A stretch of 64,000 bases of DNA, taken from contig VTFK01000470.1 in assembly GCA_009617715.1 (NCBI GenBank), forward strand, positions 62,001 to 126,000. The letters run 5' to 3'. Below the pieces are notes generated by a model. That model saw only the letters and a program-made list of their open reading frames with translations, was not told the origin of the DNA and ran no database searches. The DNA is from Plectrocnemia conspersa. Taxonomy: Eukaryota; Arthropoda; Insecta; Trichoptera; Polycentropodidae. How positions within the stretch are numbered: position 1 is the first letter of the stretch; every line of letters begins with the position of its first letter. This document shows, one piece after another, positions 1-12,000 of the stretch. The position numbers and the translations under genes are program-made.

Positions 1-245
1 GGCAAGGCTACAAAAACAACTTTATACTAATCTTTATATATTTTTATACTTAAATCATACGTGATTTCAAAACGGTTGCAAAAATTAAATTAATTTATAA
101 TATCAATTATTTTGTATTCTATAAAAATAACACAAATTTTTAAGGCTGTTTGTTTCAAATTTGCTACCGAAATTTTTTTTAATTAAGGACTTGTGTTACT
201 ACTAAACTATATAATATATAATATAAATAAAATATAATATCAAAG

Positions 246-510
246 CAGCGTAATCCTTACGGTCTAGACTGATAATCCAAAAGCCGCGGGTGCACGGCAC
301 AGCATCAGACTATAAACTGTATTTAAAAAATACGCTTTTAATAAAAACTGGCCCCAGATGCAAAGTGACATTTATTAATTTTAATTTTTTAATTAATAAC
401 TTAGATACTGATTTTCAGATTTTCAGTCTGGTAAATATGTATTCGTTATAGCTGATTGTCTTGTCTTACTCAGTTGGTAAAGATTTACTCCACTGTAACG
501 CATTCTGTTC
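246..510 (+). repeat. SINE-like repeat, family 2, copy 1
   Basis: This shares an ordered series of blocks with 56226-56432: an ACGGCA-AGC-AGACT block, then AAAATACG, TTTTAATAAAA and CCCCAG-TGCAAAGTGACATTTAT, and near the end TGTAACGCATT. The same order and spacing in two places 56 kb apart means a dispersed repeat. The head of the other copy contains a tRNA-type B box, so a tRNA-derived SINE is the likely class. This copy has a diverged head with an insertion near 255-285. The class is inferred; homology of the two copies is seen directly. Confidence 0.6.
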
Positions 511-2454
511 ACGCCTTTAAATACTATTATTCATAGAATATCTTTAATTTGATTAAAGTATTTTTATAGTAAATAATATCTTTAATAAAATAATAATTTA
601 TAATTAATTTATGTCAAATTTAAAACTGTTTATAGTAAATTTAATATTAAAAAAATTAAAAAATTTAAATTAGTTATGTAACAAAAATAATAAATCAATT
701 ATCGCGTAAATTAAAACCCAATTTACATTTATCCAAAATGTGTTTTATTTGTATCTTAAAAAAATCTTTTATCAATAAATATATTGAGAATTACCAGACA
801 AGACAGAACGTATACGCATCCAATTATATTAATTATTGGATTTATGACTGTCTATAAAAAAATATCATATAGTACAAATATTCATTACATAAATGGCAGC
901 ACCAAAAATTTTATTTTTTTCAAGTAATACCCGCTGTTAAACATCACAAGGCAAAAAAGGTAGACTTAACACATCCCGTGGATTACTTTCAACGAACGTA
1001 ACGGGTAGAAACTACCTGATTAAGTGCTATTATATTATACTCGGAATATAAAGCTTTTACTAAGCGTATAAGATGAAATTATTATTGATGCTTTACAAAT
1101 TTTAGCAAATATGTATAATCAATTGATGTATGTTTAATGTATTATATTTAAAAAAAAAGACAATTACATAGTCTTAAAACACTGTCGGCCTTGAAAATAA
1201 TGCTTATTGCTATAGTATAAAAAAATGACCAAGATAATTTAAGTTTTATTGCATTGTACTACATACTGTTATCTTTGAAACCAGAAAAAAGACATGAAAG
1301 CCAATCACAAAAAGGCAATCGAAATGTGATTAATCCAGTAATCTTTAGCATTTCATTAGTGGTTGTCTCCGGCTAGCACATATACATTTAAATATGTAAA
1401 ATAAGAAAATTAAAATTTGTTAATAATATTCAGACTAGAATAATCAACCAAGACCTACTATGAACCAATTCATGGTTGATAACCTGTCAATTGGCTGATA
1501 CCCGGCATTTCTAAATATCATGACGAGGTTCATCAGCGCCAGCATGAATCTTAAAAATCAATCTTCAACAGTTGTTCAATTTGATAGTGTGTTTGATTTT
1601 TCAAATGTGCGTTAAAAGATTCTCTGAAATCACAACGCACGAGTATTTAAATATATTTTAGCTAAATTAGAGAAGTATCTTTTGCAATTTATAAATATCC
1701 AAGATTTTCTTTCTCCGAATATCCAGTTTTAAGGAAAAAAAGTGGAAGTTTCAAATTTTTATGTAAAAAAATATTTGCACAAAACAGCTTTAAAACAAGA
1801 ATTGCTAAAAATAAAATACAAGCCTTTCATTTTATTATTATTTATTTATTTAGGGATCCCGTTAATAAAATATTTAAAATAAAACATTATTTCAAAATGT
1901 ATTTAAATATTAACAAATTAAAAATAAGTGTTTTTAAGCTTATCTGCATCACATTAATAACTTAATCAAACGCATGTAGTCTGTGTTTAAAATGACTATG
2001 TCAATTTCTTTTCTCAAGTCAGATTCAATTATGTTATTATAGAATTCATAATATGACTGTAAAACATACTAATGAATTGTGTTTAATAGTACTAATCCTA
2101 TTTAGCTATACAACAATTTAAAAATTTTAAATTTTAGGATATGCAATAAGAAAATTGTAGACCAAATATAAATATATATTTAAAAAAATATGTATGTTTT
2201 TGAGAATTTAAATAAATTTGGCTCTCACAAAGATAATAGCTAAATCAATGTGAGTGAAATGATGCGACAAATCTTGCTCAACCGTGCGTTAGTCCCGAGC
2301 AAAATTTATATCCTAGACCCTTAAAATGACTTGAACTGCCGAATCAAGTATTTAATTTAGCTGCGCAGCTATTCTCTGTGTATAGGAGCTTGTAATTAAT
2401 AATAAAATTAATACAAATAATCAGTACCTACCTATGTCCTATGGATACATATAG
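511..2454. other. AT-rich filler, no gene seen
   Basis: Strongly AT-rich with many short A and T runs and stops in all frames. A slightly richer stretch at about 1440-1580 shows no recognisable motif. I see no gene, RNA or repeat here. Confidence 0.5.
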
Positions 2455-2790
2455 GTAGTACTAGTACCCATTGAGCCGGATCATCTCGGAAGAAAAATAG
2501 GTTACACGGGGAAGGTTTTCGCGCGCGGGTCGTTTTCCGTGTGGGGTGGGTGGTGCCCCCACTCCGACAGGAGTAAAAGTTTTCCGAAACTTTTGTTTTG
2601 GCAGAGCGGCGGCGTTGGCCCCCGGCCCCATTCTGCGGCTCGTGTTACGTGCACACCGTGAACATACGGAAACCCGCACACCTACTGTGTATATACTATA
2701 TTCGTGGTGTACACGTTCAAGATTTATACCGAACGTTCGCGTGTTTTACGCGGCGGTTTCCGCTTTCTCTCAATATTATTAAATGCTCAT
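2455..2790. promoter_or_regulatory. GC-richer island, candidate cis-regulatory element
   Basis: An abrupt rise in G+C inside AT-rich DNA. Overlapping open frames on both strands at 2461-2843 are a by-product of composition and match nothing known. AAAAGTTTT at 2575-2583 is followed by AAACTTTT at 2587-2594, a word pair that recurs in other islands of the window. A regulatory role is inferred from the pattern only. Confidence 0.3.
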
Positions 2791-3589
2791 TTGCCGCAAA
2801 TGTACTATGTGTATGTACTTTATGTGTACATAGAGTACCTTAAATTTAGCAGAGAAGCAATAAAAAACGCTTTGGCAGTTTAACTTATTATTATATATTT
2901 AACATAACATATGTAGATTTTACCTAATTTTTTATTAAATTTAATGCAAACGTTTATTATTCTAATATTTATTTGTTTTGAAACGAAATGGATTACACTA
3001 AATTACCTATTTCGTCTTTCTTTATGTATCAAGACCATCATCAGACGCAAAGCATCGATCTTATGATGCAAATTTATTGTCATAATTTTGTTAAGATCGA
3101 ATTGAATTAATTTAAAGTATTAAAAAACAGTACACGATGTATTTATGTACATATGTACTAAGCACGAGTTATTTTGCCACCGAACACGATTTAGCATTGC
3201 AAGTTTGCATACGCTTTCGACCCAGTTTTGCAGAATCAAACATACTGTCTTTCGCGAAATCAACCTGTCTTTTAATTTAAATAGATTTTATATAATAATA
3301 TTTATGTATATCATATATTTTTTTAATAACATATTTTTTTTATAATCATGTTCATCAGACCCTGCACATGTTTAATTATAGCAAATTTTGTAAAAATACA
3401 TAATGGTATAAAATATTAATAATTTTATTTATTAAAAAAAGGACACTTTAATGCAATTTTTTTAAACATAATTAAAAATATTAATTGTTAAAGGCAAAGG
3501 AAACCTTTTATATAACCCAAGACTAGGGCATTTAATTTGATGCCATTCTTCAATAAAGATTTTTTAATTTCTCGACAAGCTAAAAAACG
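2791..3589. other. AT-rich filler, no gene seen
   Basis: AT-rich sequence. The 66-codon open frame at 3145-3345 is low-complexity and hydrophobic by composition, with no recognisable domain. Confidence 0.5.
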
Positions 3590-4165
3590 CAAAGAACCTA
3601 TATAAGAAAGCGAAAGACAAGGACGGAAGAGGGGAAACAATTTCATTTTAATTAAAAAAAAAAAAAAGCGAGGTGAGAAAAAGGGGTGCGCGAAAATTGT
3701 GAATGATTAGCCGGAAGTGAAAAAAGGCGCGGAATTTGAAAGTCATCAAGGAGCGTTAATACGTTTTTCTTTTTCTTTTCTTTTTCATCGCAACAACAAA
3801 GGATCTTTCGCGAGAGAAGGGTGTATTAATTAGCCCTAGAAGGGTGTCGCGGGGATCCGGGAATAGTTTTTGGATCATAAAATTCGCCATAAAAATCACG
3901 ATAACGGCCAATTACCAGTGCCGTTACGGCCGTTATAACGAATTATCCTCGGCGCGTAACGGCCCACGCGCTTCCTAACTATAATAAGGAGCATCATCGA
4001 CAATTAGGATTTATGAAAGGAATATTATATATTGACATTCCCGCGGGACTCCTTTGTGATTTTATATATATATGGTATGTATCAGAGGCGCTCATTTTTA
4101 TGGCTATATAAATTACGTGGATTCGTTCGCTCACTAAGTCGTTTAGATTAAATGAAACGATCCGT
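3590..4165. promoter_or_regulatory. Island with repeated AACGGCC words
   Basis: Begins with a purine-rich tract (3590-3760, GAAA/AAG-rich) and passes into a block at 3898-3965 where AACGGCC or its complement occurs four times within about 70 bases, twice back to back across GTTACGGCCGTTATAACG. AACGG is the core recognised by MYB-family proteins. Also present is CGCCATAAAA near 3886, a TTTATGG-type word in complement. No plausible reading frame. A cis-regulatory role is inferred. Confidence 0.35.
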
Positions 4166-5204
4166 TATAATAATTAATATTGACGTGCAAGGGTGACCTT
4201 ATGTTGATAGCATATAGCAGACATGAAGGTATAGAGTAGATTAGGGTAAATTTTACTTATTTTTTAAAGATTTGATTTCATCATTATTTTGATACAAAGT
4301 ACAAAACATACATATTATTACTTTTTATACTGAATTTTGAACTTTTTAAAAAATAGAAAACCCACATATTTATTTATCATTCAACTAACTTTAATGTTTT
4401 TGTTAGACTTTGTGAGGTTTATTAATTTAAGTCTTGTCATCATTTAGGTATTGTGTATCAAAAGTAATATTTTTATAATATTAAAACTTACTACTTTTCG
4501 GCAAAATTCTATTTGTTATATATTTATCAAAATTAAATTAGAACCATTGTGATCCAATATCATAATGCGCCACGATGGACTAAAGTAATCCATATTATTT
4601 TTACAATATCTATGCAAGTTTATACAGGTAAGATGAAAATATCTAGTAAAACTAGATCTTTTAGAATTATTATTATGTAATTATCACTAATTTCGATCTC
4701 ACAGGCAATAAAAATTAAAAAAAAACACTTGGGTACATATGGAATCATGTGTTAATTATTGAATTATATTATATATAACAACTTTATGTAAACTATATGT
4801 GTTTGACATATATATAATCCTAAAGATAGCATTGAGCAGATTAGTAAATTTCACAATAGTTTAAAGCCAAAAAAAAATATCAAGTGATAAAATTGATCTG
4901 GTTGTTTTTCTTGAAGTTATATTTTTGAATATTTTGCTTTGTAATTTTTTTTATATAATATGTGGCATCTCCTAAGATAATCAAGTCTTTTAAATGTTCT
5001 TTAAATACGGCAGACTCAGTCGCAATATCAGTCTCAATATCTCCTGCTCTAAATATAGTTTTACTTTAAAAATCCTCAAAGAAGGACATCTTAAAACATA
5101 ATAAAGAAAATGTACATATACATGTATAATTCAATTCAGATGGTAGAGTGAAGGAATCGTTTGTTTTAATAATCAATATTTACTCAGTAGAGATTTTATC
5201 GTAT
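4166..5204. other. AT-rich filler with one LINE-tail copy
   Basis: AT-rich, with no gene. It holds a minus-strand copy of the LINE 3'-tail repeat (annotated separately at 4512-4576). Otherwise nothing is seen. Confidence 0.5.
4512..4576 (-). repeat. LINE 3'-tail repeat, copy 1
   Basis: On the minus strand this reads CCATCGTGGCGCATT, a diverged middle, then CTAATTTAATTTTGATAAATA. It matches the tail copy at 42017-42083 block for block (CCATCGTGCCGCATT, ATGATC, TAATTTAATTTAAATAAATA). The 3' A/T-rich end is typical of a non-LTR retrotransposon tail. Confidence 0.5.
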
Positions 5205-5650
5205 GAAGCGCTTTTAATTCCTGGAACTTTTTCCCGGTAACTTTTCCCCCCGCCGCGCCTCGAATAAATCATGCGATGAATCGAAACAATAATACCACCC
5301 CGGGCGAAAGAAAAACTCAAGACGAAGGCCGCATTTAAATAAACACAACACACAACAATATCGAATAATAAATTTTGAAAGCACGCCGGACCAAGAAAAA
5401 TGAAAAAGGATAGCCCTCCCGCGGAAAAGGGGTACGCCCCGGCAAATGAATTGCAAACAGCGAATTATTATTTCCGAATAGGAAGTCGTACGTTTTTCCC
5501 GGTTTCTTTTTCCGCCGAAGGTTTTTTTCGCGGTTCCCTCCGATTGGGGGTGTTCAGAGACCCTGCTCTCCCTCAGAGCGCGGTTCGTTTATGCATGGTT
5601 AGACGGGGCGAAAATGTGGAGCCATTCTTTTTTTCTAGTCGCTTTGAATA
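5205..5650. promoter_or_regulatory. GC-richer island, candidate cis-regulatory element
   Basis: Open frames on both strands (5214-5456 minus, 5400-5651 plus) reflect composition; neither resembles a known protein. CTTTTTCCCGG-like words occur at both ends (about 5225 and 5495), and GGAACTTTTTCCC and GTAACTTTTCCCC are adjacent at 5221-5248. Regulatory role inferred. Confidence 0.3.
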
Positions 5651-6039
5651 AATTGTGTGTGGAATGAAATATAAACGTTATAGGAACGGTTAAGTTTTCA
5701 ACTCTGAGACGAGACTTTAAAAAATATTAAAATATATATTTATTTATTAATTTATTTGAACTAGATATAACTAACAATTTATATAAACGCTGAAAAACAT
5801 TCAAATTTTATAAATAAATATATGTTACCAGTTGAAAGTGTATAAAGAAATTTTATATACGGTTTATTTTAGAACTATATTAGTGAATACGATATTAAGC
5901 CAACCAAATACGTATCTTATATTTACAATTTGGTAAATATTCTTGAGAGATTTGTTACAAGCACATTGTTAAATATTCTCAATAAATACTGAGTAAAATT
6001 TATTTTTGCGAGAAAACAAAAACACTACCTTTATTTATG
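5651..6039. other. AT-rich filler, no gene seen
   Basis: AT-rich, stops in all frames, no recognisable element. Confidence 0.5.
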
Positions 6040-6330
6040 GATATTTTCAGGACGATCAGCTGCTACATTTCGGGTATTTTTGGCTCGCACTCCAGCAATT
6101 CTAGCCGGACAAGTTCGCAGAGAGAACAAAGCTTCGCCGAGCTTCGTAAACTTCGGTAGTGCTAATTGATACCAACGCTGGTAATTCAAGCGCGATAAAA
6201 ATCATTGCTGCTTACCCGGCCGGCAATTACAACCAATTGCATTTCGGTAATGTCTAACAACCCCTTGAATCGTTCGCCCACCTTGTTTATCCCTTGTATA
6301 TTACAGCTTATCATTGACTACACAGACTTC
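6040..6330. promoter_or_regulatory. Island with clustered CTTCG words
   Basis: A moderate-GC patch. GCTTCG, GCTTCG and ACTTCGG lie within 30 bases at 6129-6158. Around 6217-6245 sits CCCGGCCGGCAATTACAACC. The 65-codon frame at 6205-6402 shows nothing recognisable. Candidate non-coding element only. Confidence 0.25.
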
Positions 6331-6839
6331 GACCGAGTATCCTTAAAAATGTTTGAATTTAATTATATTTTTCAACCCTTAAAAATTGAAAAAAAAACAT
6401 AAAGCAAATACCATCACTGATTAAATAGATCGTTGGATGAAAAAGAGACTTAAACGTACGAGTAAGCGACACTTCACTTAAAATCAGACATACTGTTTCT
6501 CGTTTTTTATTTCTTGAAAAATGAGAAATCTCATTTGTACTTCTCGATTTTTTTGTGAATTATCGAGAAATTTTGATAAAAATATTTAATATAAAAAATA
6601 TATATAAAAAAATATGTATAATTGTTGATATCTATATAATCAACTGATAGTGAACAATATTCTTGAGCTTGCTTTTCTCGTCTGTTTGATTACTAATAAA
6701 ACTGACTTTTTTTTAACAGAAAATGTCCAAAAATGTTTCTCAGATACTTTTTTATGATGTAAAGTAAAAATATGTATGCTTACTTCCTAAAAAATAAATA
6801 CCAATCAAATTTAGCTTCAAATTTAATAATTTTACAGCT
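6331..6839. other. AT-rich filler, no gene seen
   Basis: AT-rich with several GAGAAAT/TCTCGATTT words near 6490-6570. No gene or repeat identified. Confidence 0.45.
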
Positions 6840-7180
6840 TTTCTAACTACGGAACGTCACTCTGCGTCATCACAAATTGTGCTTTCCACCTTTAATTCTT
6901 TCTATGTATGCTTAGAGGCACAAAGGGTCTCACCCACATATTTACCGTTGCCCCCAATTACTAAATAAGGAGGTCCAAGTTGGAACTGGTTCGAGTTGAC
7001 TTTGCAGTCCAAGAACTCCGCGGTCATTCATTAAAACTTGACAACACCTTTGTACGGCCCTTTGTGCCGGCGCTGGCCCCGAGCTCAAAATTCACCAGGG
7101 CGACGCTTTTAAAATTTAATACGGCGAAATTAATGACCCGCTCTCGCGACAAAAGCGAGAGTAATATTAATTAGAGACTT
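6840..7180. promoter_or_regulatory. GC-richer island ending in a small hairpin
   Basis: A moderate-GC patch whose right edge carries a perfect stem-loop: CTCTCGC at 7141-7147 and GCGAGAG at 7155-7161 with a 7-base loop. The 64-codon frame at 6980-7174 crosses the hairpin and resembles nothing known. Candidate non-coding element. Confidence 0.3.
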
Positions 7181-8229
7181 CGATTCGTACAAGTACAATT
7201 ACTGTTGAGTTTCGTTTTGAGACATGAGATGAGTGTTTTGGATTGTCTTGAAGTAAATTTAATTAATATTAATTATTTCTATTTCACCATTTAAATGTAA
7301 CAGTCGTTGCTAAGCAATAAAAAAGTTATGGGTTCGAACCAACATGAACCCTCAAAATTTTCTAGAATCGTACCAGCAATATAGTAAACTATGGTTTTAA
7401 GATATACAAAATATACTATAAAATGTTTAATGGCTCTGTTTGGAGAATATTTCAGAGTGAATTAAGTCACAATTTTGTGTAAATTTGGTAATTGATTTTT
7501 ATCTTGGAAATGTGTGTATTGTTCATTAAAATTGACAGTTTTATTCACTAGAAATAGTGAATAAGCTATTTTTAAATTCAAGTGCAGATTTTTCTTATTA
7601 TGACTTAATTATTATGCAGCAAATACTATCTACTTAGCTAGTTTTTAGAGTATTTAAAATTTTGAAATTAGCAATAATTCGATCCTTCTGATTTTAATTT
7701 AATTTATTTTATTAATCCAACGTTAATAATATTTTTGATTTTTAACATCTCATTATTGTTGTAGAACACATTGATAATTCATAAAATATAAATTATTGAT
7801 CTTCAACAAGTCATCAATCTTCATGAACTAGTTTCGCTGGTCTTTCCTTAATCCAATCATCAGTGACTATATCAAACATGTGATGGTTAAGAAAACTTGC
7901 TAATGTTGATTTTTTGCTTTATCATATAAAAACGTACCATATATTGAAATTAGCGATATTCCTTATTCGATAATAATGAATTGTTGTTAATTCTTCGAAA
8001 GTCGTTAAGCTATGTCTGTAACATTAGTATTTTCATGTAAAGCTATAGAATAAGACGTGTAAGTTTATTTAAATAAAAATGTCTCTTTCTTACTAAGTTT
8101 TTGAGTTGTATTGCTATTTTCGGTAAGATCCAGTGGTAATATTAGTTCAGATTAAGTCCTAGTATTCTTCTTATTTTTGGTCACTGTCAAATATTGATGA
8201 TTCTTGTACCTTTATTAAAAAGTTTCACC
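7181..8229. other. AT-rich filler with one SINE copy
   Basis: AT-rich, no gene. It contains the tRNA-like repeat at 7283-7353. The stretch 7800-8229 is slightly less AT-rich, but I could not relate it to a known element in either direction. Confidence 0.45.
7283..7353 (+). repeat. tRNA-derived SINE-like repeat, family 1, copy 1
   Basis: Carries a near-perfect tRNA B box (GGTTCGAACC at 7331-7340). It aligns with the copies at 17653-17740 (minus) and 34051-34125 (plus) through a GTCGTTGCTAAG-type anticodon-arm segment and the flank AACATGAACCC. The A-box side is weak, as expected in an old copy. Not a functional tRNA: stems do not pair across the molecule. Confidence 0.5.
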
Positions 8230-8830
8230 CTAGTTCCTACATAGACCAACCTACCCGTAAATAATGCGATACTTTCCAATCTCCAATGGAGCCAGTTTAA
8301 AAAGCATTACTTCCACGGATTAAACGCGACTTAAAATAAAGTCGCATTCCCGCTGCTAAAAAGAAGTGACGACTGAATGGGAGTGGGGAGCGACAGTAAT
8401 TACCCCCACCCCTCTTATGACGCCGGAACAACATCCTCGCCTTTTGTGAAACAATGTTAACGACGGCGAATTTGAACAAGTTGTTAAAGAGAGCGGAATT
8501 TTGCACGTCCCTCGTCGGAATGTCAGAAAGTTTCGTTTTCTCTCTTCCTGTTTTGTTTTCTTCCTTTACGTCCCGGGGTCCTTCTTCACTTTTTTCCGTA
8601 TCCTCTCAACCTCCCACTCCTCGGTCCGATTGCGCTAATTATTATTCTTTCGCGCCCGGGGCGAGATGGGCGCGGAGTGGTGGGAGGTGGAGTCGACCCT
8701 TTTTTTCACGGACCCCCACTCGTGTTAAGTAAATTTGCACATAATCGAATTAAGCCTTTTTTAACACTCGACGCCGTCGAAAAATCCGTCAGGATTTATT
8801 GGCTTGTTAAGAGGGCTTAAAAAGAGGTAC
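8230..8830. promoter_or_regulatory. GC-richer island with a strand-biased pyrimidine tract
   Basis: One of the longer islands. 8510-8640 is strongly pyrimidine-biased on the plus strand (TCTCTCTTCC, TTTTCTTCC, TCCTCTCAACCTCCCACTCC), and 8660-8700 is G-rich. The frames at 8297-8506 minus and 8454-8732 plus are composition products. No splice-bounded exon is evident. Confidence 0.3.
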
Positions 8831-9209
8831 TCTTTTCTGTTATTATTTATTTTGGAAGCAATTAATCCTCAGAAGCTTGAAATTTAAAAAAAAATGTAAT
8901 TCGTTAACAGTCTACTGACGTGTTGTAGTATTCTTTTATATACCTATTTTTGTGAGTTAATTTATCTTTATGGCAATAAATTATATAATCATTTAATATT
9001 TTTAATAACACGTATATAATAAAAATATAGCAAATAAATGAATGGTAAGATGTATGATTGAAAAATTATCCATAAATCCTTCTTACACCAGAAGCAAAAC
9101 ATGTATTACTGTTACACTGAATAGATCTTTCTACGTATCCTACCATTTTATTTTTTCTCAACTATTCACATATATTTACATAGTATATCCAAATGTTATA
9201 AACGCATTT
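8831..9209. other. AT-rich filler, no gene seen
   Basis: AT-rich. The 93-codon frame at 9042-9323 begins here and runs into the next island; it has no recognisable domain. Confidence 0.45.
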
Positions 9210-9480
9210 GAAATTCGCGTCAGTGGCGTCACGTCCGCCCCCGCAGTAATGTCGGGGCATGAAAGCCTTTCGCAAATTCTGAACAGCATCCCCGTAAGAG
9301 AAAGTTACACTTTTCACACATGAACGGACTCCAGCGGCACAATCAACTATTCAATCCTCGCTCTGGTGGGTCAATCTAATTGTGAACTGTCCCTATACAC
9401 TCTGCATAATACGAATACGTCGAATCCCGTTCCATATCTATCGTCAAACTGTGCTCCATTTTATATCTCTAAACAGAATA
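9210..9480. promoter_or_regulatory. GC-richer island
   Basis: A moderate-GC patch beginning near AATTCGCGTCAGTGGCGTCACG (CGTCA repeated at 9218 and 9226). No reading frame or RNA is recognised. Candidate non-coding element. Confidence 0.25.
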
Positions 9481-9639
9481 TTACATACATGTGAGAAACT
9501 TTTCATGCGATGTGTGAAATAATAAAAATTGTCATGTTCATATATAACTTAGATATTAAATGTAAAACAACATTAATAAAAGATAATTTAAAATTTCTCT
9601 TTTATTGTATACTTTTTCAGTATAAAGGAACCACATCCT

Positions 9640-10020
9640 ACGCATTTGCATAGTAAAGGTAAATACATAAATACTTCCAAGAATTCACTCACGCCAAAAA
9701 TGCTTTGTTAAAAACATACACTACATATCTACATAACTCGATTTTTGAATTCCACCCCCTCTCCAATTTTTACGCGGTCTTCCCTTCCTCCTCCGAACGC
9801 CTACGCTCGTTTGACCACAGTAGTTATGCAAATAGTTGGCTGGTAGGTCTTTCTTTAAGAGCGGCGAATGTGTGAGCACGTAAAATAAAATGTATGTAAA
9901 TTCGAGGGCAGCACCCTCGCCGAATGCCGGAAATTTATTTCTAAATTCATGGCTTAGTTACGGACACAAAAGATACGCGGACCGCGAGCGGAATATCTAA
10001 GTGGTACAACATACTGTTCA
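9640..10020. promoter_or_regulatory. GC-richer island
   Basis: A moderate-GC patch centred on 9740-10000, with a C/T-rich block (9751-9800) and then a block containing CGAGGGCAGCACCCTCG (9903-9919), a perfect 7-bp stem around a 3-base loop. No gene is recognised. Confidence 0.25.
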
Positions 10021-10537
10021 TATGTCCATATTATTCACATCATATAGAGCCAGCCTAATGTTTAAATTTAAAAATAATATGTCAACCTAGTAATCACATG
10101 TGGACAAGAGTTCGAGAGCTCAATAAAATAATCAGTATTGCAAAAAAGCAACGTAAAATCTAGAAAGATTTGGAGATTAAGAAACAGCGTGAAGTAAAAT
10201 CATTATCTTACTTGCTATTCTGATACGTTTTGAAATATAAGAAAAAATGGACAGCAAATAATAGCTATCAACAATATGTGTGAAGAGAAGTTTTAATGAA
10301 ATATGTTCATAAGCGATGAATTTTCGGTTAGTAATTAGCAAAGAATGAGATTTTTTAGCCTTTTTTATTTACATGCAGACACGCTAGACGTATTTGTATT
10401 TTATTTACGTTTTTAAAAATATTTTCATGGAAAATTAAATTAAGCATTGTCAAAATAAATATTCATATACAATGTGTGATCGTAGATGCAAGTAGGACGA
10501 TGCGCAAGTGCAAGGCCGAATTACAGATTTCTCTCTG

Positions 10538-10575
10538 GGTCGGTCGGTAAATAATTAATCACTTACTGACCGACC
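10538..10575. other. Imperfect hairpin next to a LINE-tail repeat
   Basis: GGTCGGTCGGTAA (10538-10550) pairs with TTACTGACCGACC (10563-10575): 12 of 13 positions with one G-T type mismatch and a 12-base AT-rich loop. It ends 30 bases before the LINE-tail repeat, so it may be part of a transposon 3' region; it could also be an independent cruciform or a DNA-transposon end. Confidence 0.45.
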
Positions 10576-10604
10576 ATGTTTTTTTGGTATTAATATTGTT
10601 TTTT

Positions 10605-10670
10605 ATCATCATGACGCATTGGGATAACTTATCAGCTGACGATGCTCTTAATTTAATTTAAATAAATAAA
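10605..10670 (+). repeat. LINE 3'-tail repeat, copy 2
   Basis: Reads ATCATCATGACGCATTGGG, a variable middle, GATGCTCTTAATTTAATTTAAATAAATAAA. It matches 42017-42083 in the CGCATTGGG core and the complete AATTTAATTTAAATAAATAAA end. No RT remnant is recognised directly upstream, so this is probably a heavily 5'-truncated insertion. Confidence 0.6.
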
Positions 10671-10729
10671 GAATCATTAATTAATAGCGTCATGATAGAA
10701 GCTTTAATGATTTATCACTCATATGAATT

Positions 10730-10930
10730 AACATCGGTGTTAGTTTTCGTGATTTTTTCCCGGACGGCATTCGGCACGGTCACGTCCTGGCCAGGAAGTG
10801 GCGCGTGACCGCTGACAGAGAAAGGTGGCCACCTCTGGGCCGTCTATCTGCCCATTTACGTGACTGACAAAAATGCCCCTAAGGGTTGGCGCGCGAAACG
10901 TGCCCTCGTGTTTTCCGATACTCGAGTTTG
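10730..10930. promoter_or_regulatory. GC-richer island with GGTGGCCACC palindrome
   Basis: A compact patch with a perfect 10-bp palindrome at 10824-10833, CCTGGCCAGG at 10787-10796, and CACGTCC and GCGTGACC words. No reading frame. Candidate non-coding element. Confidence 0.35.
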
Positions 10931-11159
10931 TTTGGAAAATAAAAAGCTACTAAATAAATATTCACATGTAAGCACATTTGTATGGCTACTTTAAAGCTTT
11001 TTATTTTAAAATGCATTTTTCTCTAAAACATGCCGTGCTTTGCGATCTAACTTTTAAAAAAATTAACATCACTCGCTCTACCTCATATTGCGATGGTCAT
11101 TATAATATACCAAAAATAATAATTCACTCAAATAAATTTAACCGCTGTTTACGCTCAGC

Positions 11160-12000
11160 TTGTTTTGTGTACGTGTGTATCGTTTCAAAACGAATTAATT
11201 CCCGAAAGTTGAACACGTTTTGAGCCACTCTGTCGGTTTCGCGGGAAAGTTTCAACTCGCTGGACTTGTTCGTGTGCCCCGCGAACCAGACGCTCGACCC
11301 CCGCTTCTCAAACCCTCAGGACATGCTAGCAATTATCCGATGCGGTTTCCTAAGGAAACTGTTAATTATCGCAATGATGACCGCATTCAATCTACCATCT
11401 GGGTTTGCCGTCTTACCGTTCGCTTGGTCTAATTTAATTTATTTTACTTATACTTAGTGTTGGTCTTTACATAATGCATGATGATCTTTGCTTGTCTGAA
11501 GTTGAGGACATGGTTGTAATTCAAGTTGGAGAGCTCTTGAAGATCTAACGCATTGAATTCTTAAGTCGATGTTTATGATGAATACCGGAAGAGAAGTTTT
11601 TAAACGTGTGTCTGAGAGGAAGTCTTCAGACAAAGTGTCCAAGGAAAAGTGGTAAAAAGATATCCGCTGACAAAGTGTCTGATAAAAAAATATTTTTGGA
11701 TCCCGCGTTTCCGTATTTTTATTAATGGCCTTCTACATCTGAGATATTGTTGTCCGTCAATTACTAATTACAGTACGGTGGCGAGTTTTTGAAACAAATT
11801 TCGGTTGGCCGATAAAGCATACGAGCGGCGTTTTAAAGACAAACCCAAATGCACGTGCTATATTTTTCTTAGAGGGGCGGATTTCTATTTTTTTTTCGAA
11901 TTCATAAAATTTAGCCTTGTGACTTAAGCTATTAGGAGGCTTCACAGGGTGGTGTCCCATTTTAACGAGAAAACACGTTTTTTCTTAGACGGTTAAAAAG
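11160..12000. promoter_or_regulatory. Extended island of ordinary composition
   Basis: Two patches run together. 11220-11430 carries overlapping frames of 70 and 63 codons on the same strand, and 11454-11960 carries minus-strand frames of 62 and 67 codons. None resembles a known protein. GACAAAGTGTC occurs at 11628-11638 and again near 11671-11681. A regulatory role is possible but unproven. Confidence 0.25.

Larger units (their letters stand above)
10021..10729. other. AT-rich filler with hairpin and LINE tail
   Basis: AT-rich. It holds a hairpin at 10538-10575 and a LINE-tail repeat at 10605-10670, both listed separately. No gene is seen. Confidence 0.45.

Noticed and set aside
4606..4632. 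Second possible ratchet splice site (TTTATACAG/GTAAGA)
   Set aside because: The donor is good, but the upstream DNA lacks a pyrimidine tract.
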